Source: Pseudomonadota bacterium | GTDB taxonomy: Bacteria; Desulfobacterota; DSM-4660; Desulfatiglandales; B25-G16 | DNA length: 11,400 nucleotides | Direction: 5' to 3' | Assembly: GCA_030633645.1 (NCBI GenBank) | Contig: DAOVRY010000004.1 | Coordinates: 1-11,400, forward strand | Shown here: positions 6,892 to 11,400 of the stretch, piece after piece | Numbering within the stretch: the stretch's first letter is position 1 | Layout of the letters: each line of letters begins with the position of its first letter | Translations under genes and position numbers: made by a program | Notes under the pieces: generated by a model | Told to the model about the DNA's origin: nothing | The model's database searches: none | What the model saw: only the letters and a program-made list of their open reading frames with translations

Positions 6892-7794
6892 ATGATTCAA
6901 AAGGATGGGATCATAATAGTAGACAAGGACTCTGGACCCAGCTCATTCAAGGTGGTCGAGAGAATTAGGGGTCTGACTAAGGCAAAAAAGGCCGGTCATG
7001 CAGGGACGCTGGATCCCTTTGCAAGTGGGGTACTGGTAATTCTCTTGAACCAGGGAACCAAGTTATCCCCTTTTCTGATGTCCCAAGATAAGGTTTACAG
7101 AGCGGCTCTCAGGCTCGGAATAGAAACAGATACACAGGATTTGACAGGACGAATCGTCGAAATAAGACACATAGGCGTGTTACCAAAGGAGACTATCAAA
7201 GAGAAGACACAGCAATTTGTGGGTACGATTAAGCAGGTTCCCCCGATTTTTTCAGCTCTTCATCATAAGGGGAGGCGGGCGTATGAATTGGCGCGAAGCG
7301 GGGTTGCCGTCGATCTTCAGGAAAGGGAGGTAAGGATTGAATATATCAACATCTTACGTGTAGATCTTCCCACGGTCTGGATTGAGGTTTGCTGCAGCTC
7401 CGGTACCTATATCAGAACCCTTGCAGCGGATTTGGGGAGAAGTCTGGGTACAGGCGCACACCTGATGTTCTTGAGGAGACTGCAGAGTGGCCCATTTCAT
7501 GTGGATGATGCCTTTAGGCTAACACAAGTAAGTCAATATCTCTTCAACAATAGGGTTGATGAGGTGATAATACCACTGAAACAAGCATTGAAAGGGATGA
7601 TGGAGGTCGAAATATCCGATGCACTAGCAAGAAAGATTAGGTGCGGCCATAAGCCCAACAGAGAGGAACTCTGTGGGCAAAATCCCTCATCTCTCAATTC
7701 AGGTGACTCTCTCAAGGCAGTAGTAGGGGAGGAATTGGTTGCAGTCTTAGAAGAAGACAGTAATGGATATAATATAAAAAGGGTTTTCATATAA
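6892..7794 (+). CDS. truB: tRNA pseudouridine(55) synthase TruB
   Basis: TruB isomerises U55 in the T loop of most tRNAs to pseudouridine and also acts as a tRNA folding chaperone. The 300-residue protein begins with DGIIIVDKDSGPSSFKVVE. It carries the catalytic motif GHAGTLDPFASG (35-46) with the nucleophile Asp41, KVYRA with Tyr69, and GTYIRTLAADLG (171-182) with Arg175. Asp41 and Tyr69 have the same 28-residue separation as Asp48 and Tyr76 of the E. coli enzyme. A C-terminal PUA-like RNA-binding domain (about 237-300) completes the protein. The ATG at 6892 fits the family start, although only a weak purine stretch (GAGA, 6881-6884) precedes it. It begins 39 bases after nrnA and ends 20 bases before rpsO, in the usual truB-rpsO-pnp order. 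Confidence 0.97.
   Translation: MIQKDGIIIVDKDSGPSSFKVVERIRGLTKAKKAGHAGTLDPFASGVLVILLNQGTKLSPFLMSQDKVYRAALRLGIETDTQDLTGRIVEIRHIGVLPKETIKEKTQQFVGTIKQVPPIFSALHHKGRRAYELARSGVAVDLQEREVRIEYINILRVDLPTVWIEVCCSSGTYIRTLAADLGRSLGTGAHLMFLRRLQSGPFHVDDAFRLTQVSQYLFNNRVDEVIIPLKQALKGMMEVEISDALARKIRCGHKPNREELCGQNPSSLNSGDSLKAVVGEELVAVLEEDSNGYNIKRVFI
7768..7773 (+). promoter_or_regulatory. Possible -10 element of an internal rpsO promoter
   Basis: A perfect TATAAT lies inside the last codons of truB, 41 bases before the rpsO start. E. coli has an rpsO promoter near the same junction, which makes it plausible. However, no convincing -35 is found at 16-18 bases: 17 bases upstream reads TCTTAG, and TTGCAG at 7739-7744 is 23 bases away. 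The surrounding AT-rich sequence could produce this match by chance. Confidence 0.22.
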
Positions 7795-7814
7795 TTAGGT
7801 AAGGAGGAATTAAA

Positions 7815-8084
7815 GTGGTTTTAACAAGCAAAGAGAAAGAGGGGATTATTGATCAATTCAAGGTCCATGAAAAGGATACTGGTTCATCAAATGTTCAGAT
7901 TGCCCTTTTGACAAAACGGATTAATGAACTTGCTAGTCATTTTAAGGTGCACCCCAAAGACCATCACTCGAGGAGGGGCCTTTTGAAAATGGTTGGTCAA
8001 AGAAGGCGCCTTTTGAACTATGTTAGACTGAAAGACCCCGAGCAATATAAGACGCTTATTCAAGAATTAGGTCTGAGGAAATAG
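7815..8084 (+). CDS. rpsO: Small ribosomal subunit protein uS15
   Basis: S15 is a primary 16S rRNA-binding protein that organises the central domain of the 30S subunit and contacts the 50S subunit. The 89-residue length is exactly that of E. coli S15. Diagnostic stretches are [19 protein letters not shown], the rRNA-binding [20 protein letters not shown], and the C-terminal [12 protein letters not shown]. The start is GTG at 7815, supported by an excellent AAGGAGG at 7801-7807 with 7-base spacing and by the family start [10 protein letters not shown]. This is the strongest Shine-Dalgarno in the window, in keeping with high expression. In E. coli S15 represses its own translation through a leader structure. 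Here the truB-rpsO gap is only 20 bases, so any such element would have to include the end of truB. Confidence 0.98.
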   Translation: MVLTSKEKEGIIDQFKVHEKDTGSSNVQIALLTKRINELASHFKVHPKDHHSRRGLLKMVGQRRRLLNYVRLKDPEQYKTLIQELGLRK

Positions 8085-8123
8085 GAGGCATGAAAGGTAA
8101 TTCAACGAGAGAGGATAACAGAA

Positions 8124-10220
8124 ATGATTAAGAATGTAACAGCACACGTCAATGGTAAGAGCTTAAACATTGAAACTGGCAGGGTCGCCCGTGAATCCAG
8201 CGGGGCCGTAATCGTAACAATGGGAGAAACGGTTGTCCTAGTGACAGTGGTTTCTACTGATGAGGTAAGAGAGGGTATCGACTTTCTTCCCTTGACAGTT
8301 GATTTTCAAGAGATGTCATATTCGGCAGGGAAGATCCCAGGTAATTTTTTTCGTCGGGATATGGGGCGGCCAAGCGAAAAGGAGACCTTGACTTCTCGAT
8401 TGATAGATAGGCCTCTCAGGCCCCTTTTTCCTCAGAACTATAACTTTGAGACCCAGATAATTGCCAGTGTCTTATCCTTTGACAAACAGAATGACCCTGC
8501 CCCTTTGGGCATCTTTGGTGCATCTGCTGCCATCACTATATCAGATATCCCCTTTGGAGGTCCAGTTGGCAGCGCACAGATAGGTAGGGTTGATGGCAAA
8601 CTTATTGCCTTTCCTACTTTAGAGGAGCAAGAAGAAAGCGCTTTGAATCTGATTGTGGCTGGAACAAAGACAGATGTCGTTATGGTGGAAGGGGATGGTA
8701 CGTTTGTCTCTGAAGATGACATGCTCGAGGCTATTTTTTTTGGTCACCAAGCATTGCAGCCTATTATTGATATGCAGATAGAGTTGCGAGATGCCGTCGG
8801 AAAGGAAAAGCGGCATTTTCTCACCCCTTCAAAAGATGAACAATTGATAGTAAAAGTGAGAGAAATGGGTGAACCTCACATAAAGGAGGTGCTCTCTTGT
8901 CCTGAGAAGGTGGCGCGACAAAAAAAGATGTCCGAGGCCATTGATTACGTAATGGAATCACTCAGAGAAGAATATGAGGATAGGGAGAGAGAAATACAGG
9001 ATGCGATTTACGACCTAGAGAAGAGATTAGCCAGGGACAAGATATTGAGGGAGGGCAAAAGAATCGATGGCAGGTCCTTCACTGAGGTAAGACCTATTGA
9101 GTGTTTCGTGGGCATTTTACCGCGGGTTCATGGATCGGCCCTATTTACCAGAGGTGAAACCCAAGCCATGGTCCTGACGACTCTGGGCACTGAAAGTGAT
9201 GAACAGAAGATAGAATCAATCTATGGAGACACGTATAGAAGGATCACCTTTCACTATAATTTTCCTCCCTTTAGTGTTGGTGAGGCCAAAAGATTGGGAC
9301 CTCCGGGCAGGAGAGAGATCGGGCATGGTGCACTTGCGAGAAGGGCGCTTCTCCCTGTTTTATTGGAGAAGGATAATTTTCCTTATGCTGTAAGGGTAGT
9401 TTCTGAAATAGTGGAATCAAATGGTTCATCTTCTATGGCAAGTGTGTGCGGGGGTTCCCTTTCATTGATGGATGCAGGTGTTCCTGTTAAGGATCCAGTG
9501 GCCGGTGTAGCAATGGGGCTTATTTCAGAAGGCGAGAACGTGGCCATATTGACTGATATAATAGGTGATGAGGATCATTTCGGCGATATGGATTTTAAGG
9601 TTACCGGAACAGAGCATGGAATAACTGCGATCCAAATGGATATCAAGATTGACGGACTCAAAAAAGAAATAATGGCAAAAGCTTTGCATCAGGCAAGGGA
9701 AGCAAGAATACATATCCTCAATGAAATGAACAAGGCCCTATCACAATCCAGATCAGAGATATCCAAATATGCACCGAGAATTGTGACAATCACTGTCAAA
9801 ACCGAAAAGATTAGGGATATTATCGGTCCTGGTGGAAAGATGATCAAACATATCAGTCTCACAACTGGTACACAGATTAATATTGATGATGATGGTACCG
9901 TGATGATTGCATCTACTGAGAGTGAAGGTACGGACAAGGCCATAAAAATGATAGAGGACATAGTGAGAGAGGCAGAGGTCGGAAAATTCTATGTGGGCAA
10001 GGTAAAAAAGATCATGGATTTTGGGGCTTTTGTTGAGGTTTTGCCCGGCTCTGAAGGACTCATACATATCTCTCAGTTAAGTCATGATAGGGTAGGGAAG
10101 GTGACTGATGTACTGAAAGAAGGCGATGAGGTCCTAGTGAAGGTTACCGATATCGACAGCAATGGGAAGATCCGGCTTTCCAGGAAAGCGGCATTGGGAC
10201 GGAGTGCAGATGACCTTTAA
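8124..10220 (+). CDS. pnp: Polyribonucleotide nucleotidyltransferase (PNPase)
   Basis: PNPase is a trimeric 3'-to-5' phosphorolytic exoribonuclease, a core enzyme of mRNA decay. The 698-residue protein (E. coli about 711) has two RNase PH domains separated by an alpha-helical domain (about 240-310), then KH and S1 domains. The first RNase PH core includes IDFLPLTVDFQE. The second contains FPPFSVGEAKRLGPPGRREIGHG and the active-site GDEDHFGDMDFKVTG. In it Asp484, Asp490 and Lys492 correspond to E. coli Asp486, Asp492 and Lys494. The KH GPGG loop is at 568-571 and the S1 domain runs from about 620 (GKFYVGKVKKIMDFGAFVEV) to 690. GAGGA at 8111-8115 precedes the ATG by 8 bases. It follows rpsO by 39 bases with no terminator visible between them, and its last 11 bases overlap the next gene. 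Confidence 0.98.
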   Translation: MIKNVTAHVNGKSLNIETGRVARESSGAVIVTMGETVVLVTVVSTDEVREGIDFLPLTVDFQEMSYSAGKIPGNFFRRDMGRPSEKETLTSRLIDRPLRPLFPQNYNFETQIIASVLSFDKQNDPAPLGIFGASAAITISDIPFGGPVGSAQIGRVDGKLIAFPTLEEQEESALNLIVAGTKTDVVMVEGDGTFVSEDDMLEAIFFGHQALQPIIDMQIELRDAVGKEKRHFLTPSKDEQLIVKVREMGEPHIKEVLSCPEKVARQKKMSEAIDYVMESLREEYEDREREIQDAIYDLEKRLARDKILREGKRIDGRSFTEVRPIECFVGILPRVHGSALFTRGETQAMVLTTLGTESDEQKIESIYGDTYRRITFHYNFPPFSVGEAKRLGPPGRREIGHGALARRALLPVLLEKDNFPYAVRVVSEIVESNGSSSMASVCGGSLSLMDAGVPVKDPVAGVAMGLISEGENVAILTDIIGDEDHFGDMDFKVTGTEHGITAIQMDIKIDGLKKEIMAKALHQAREARIHILNEMNKALSQSRSEISKYAPRIVTITVKTEKIRDIIGPGGKMIKHISLTTGTQINIDDDGTVMIASTESEGTDKAIKMIEDIVREAEVGKFYVGKVKKIMDFGAFVEVLPGSEGLIHISQLSHDRVGKVTDVLKEGDEVLVKVTDIDSNGKIRLSRKAALGRSADDL

Positions 10221-11400
10221 GAAGACTGTTCTCGCCAATGGAACCAAGATACTTACAAAAAGTGTATCGCATGCAAAATCTGTCTCCTTAGGCATTTGGG
10301 TGGATGCAGGATCCAGGGATGAACTTGAGAAAGAAAGGGGAATATTTCATCTCATAGAGCACATGATTTTCAAAGGTACCGGGCGCAGATCAGCCATGCA
10401 GATTGCAAAAGACCTGGACGCGATTGGTGGTTTTTCGAATGCCTTTACCGCTAAAGAACAAACCTGTTTTCATGCCAGAGTTCTCCACAAACACCTCAAA
10501 TTTCTAACTGAAATCTTTTCCGACATATTCACTAATTCGGTCTTTGCTGAAGAAGACCTGGACCTGGAGAAGTCTGTTGTTCTTCAGGAGATTAGTATGA
10601 TGGAAGATACCCATGATGAATATGTTCAGATTCTGTCTGACCAGTCATTTTGGTCTGGGGAGCCGTTGGGGAGGCCGATTCTGGGTACAAAGGAAACAGT
10701 GGACTCCGTTACGAGGAATGAGATTCTTGATTGTTTATCACGGTTTTATTCCCCTCAGAGGGTAATTATTGCGGCTGCTGGAATGGTAGATCACGAGGTT
10801 TTCGTAAGCTATTTTGGGCCCTTCTTTGAGCCACTTCAAGACAAGCACAATGGTCTCGTAGCGAGACCTATCCCATTAGTTACGCCTACTGTATCTTTTT
10901 ACCCTAAGGAATTAGAGCAGGTTCATCTCTGCTTCGGTGCTCAGAGTTCATCACTTTCTGGAGAGGAACGGTTTGCAGAGGCTGTTTTCAACACTATCCT
11001 CGGTGGCAACATGAGTAGCAGGCTTTTTCAGGAGATCAGGGAGAAGCGGGGTCTAGCATATTCCGTTTATTCTTACCAGAGTGCCTATACTGATACGGGA
11101 GCGACAAAGGTATATGTGGCCACAGATAAGGAGACAGTTAATGAGGTGGTTGAACTAATTGGGTCGCTCATCAGGAAGATTCAGAAGGTGGGTCTCTCTT
11201 CAAATGATATCGCTGCGGCAAAAGAATATTTGATAGGGGGAATTTTGCTTGCTGCGGAGAGTATGAACAGTCTCATGATACAACTGGCTAAGAACGAGGC
11301 TATTTTTGGCCGATATATACCTCAGGAGGAATTGATAGCAGAATTAGAAAAGGTTACCTTGGATGAAGTAGTAGATGCTTCGAGGAGGGTGTTTTCTGCA
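10210..11400 (+). CDS. M16-family zinc metallopeptidase, 3' end beyond the window
   Basis: The frame is open for 397 codons to the right edge and encodes a processing-peptidase-like M16 (pitrilysin) protein. The N-terminal half carries the inverted zinc motif HLIEH, with His47, Glu50 (catalytic) and His51, and the third ligand Glu127 in LQEISMMEDTHDEY. The 76-residue separation from His51 to Glu127 is that of active mitochondrial-processing-peptidase-type enzymes. The second half has GGNMSSRLFQEIREKRGLAY with Arg277 and Tyr284, the conserved substrate-binding pair. No signal peptide is seen, so it is probably cytoplasmic. The family is usually about 410-430 residues, so only a little is missing. 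The ATG at 10210 overlaps pnp by 11 bases and has GGAG at 10201-10204, 5 bases upstream. Bacillus ymxG/mlpA occupies the same place near pnp; the natural substrate is unknown. Confidence 0.93.
   Translation, partial: MTFKKTVLANGTKILTKSVSHAKSVSLGIWVDAGSRDELEKERGIFHLIEHMIFKGTGRRSAMQIAKDLDAIGGFSNAFTAKEQTCFHARVLHKHLKFLTEIFSDIFTNSVFAEEDLDLEKSVVLQEISMMEDTHDEYVQILSDQSFWSGEPLGRPILGTKETVDSVTRNEILDCLSRFYSPQRVIIAAAGMVDHEVFVSYFGPFFEPLQDKHNGLVARPIPLVTPTVSFYPKELEQVHLCFGAQSSSLSGEERFAEAVFNTILGGNMSSRLFQEIREKRGLAYSVYSYQSAYTDTGATKVYVATDKETVNEVVELIGSLIRKIQKVGLSSNDIAAAKEYLIGGILLAAESMNSLMIQLAKNEAIFGRYIPQEELIAELEKVTLDEVVDASRRVFSA

Noticed and set aside
6711..6968. 85-codon + strand ORF across the nrnA/truB junction
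   Set aside because: It overlaps the conserved DHHA1 region of nrnA and the catalytic start of truB in another frame, with no recognisable motif.

Overview
The window is a bacterial translation and RNA-metabolism operon running entirely on the + strand, preceded by about 570 bases of non-coding DNA. The gene order (tRNA, rimP, nusA, infB, a DUF503 gene, rbfA, a DHH-family nrnA, truB, rpsO, pnp, an M16 zinc protease) matches the well-known nusA operon of proteobacteria, with the DUF503, DHH and M16 insertions that I associate with Deltaproteobacteria/Desulfobacterota and related groups. A moderate-GC, probably anaerobic member of that assemblage is the best guess. This rests on gene order and protein style rather than on any search, so the lineage call is only moderately secure.

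Layout. Bases 5-220 form a large nested palindrome of unknown type. Bases 221-526 hold no gene I recognise, although both strands carry longish open stretches there. A good sigma70-type promoter (-35 at 527-532, -10 at 550-555) sits just before a tRNA-Gly(CCC) gene at 573-648. A roughly 160-base leader follows and ends in a strong intrinsic terminator/attenuator (767-790), immediately ahead of rimP. From 808 to the right edge the genes are tightly packed. nusA/infB overlap by 8 bases and pnp/M16 by 11. infB and the DUF503 gene are separated by one base, and other gaps are 14 to 90 bases. The final M16 peptidase gene runs off the window.

How the genes work together. RimP, RbfA and ribosomal protein S15 build the 30S subunit, and IF2 starts translation on it. 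TruB modifies U55 of tRNA. NusA controls pausing, termination and antitermination of transcription. PNPase degrades RNA from the 3' end and NrnA finishes the resulting oligonucleotides. The leader terminator upstream of rimP is a plausible place for NusA-dependent autoregulation of the whole operon.

Originality. The protein-coding part is ordinary housekeeping and I do not see a new system in it. The parts worth a second look are all non-coding: the palindrome at the left end, the unexplained stretch at 230-473, and a 9-base perfect complementarity between the 3' acceptor strand of the tRNA and the 5' arm of the rimP terminator, which would allow mutually exclusive RNA folds.
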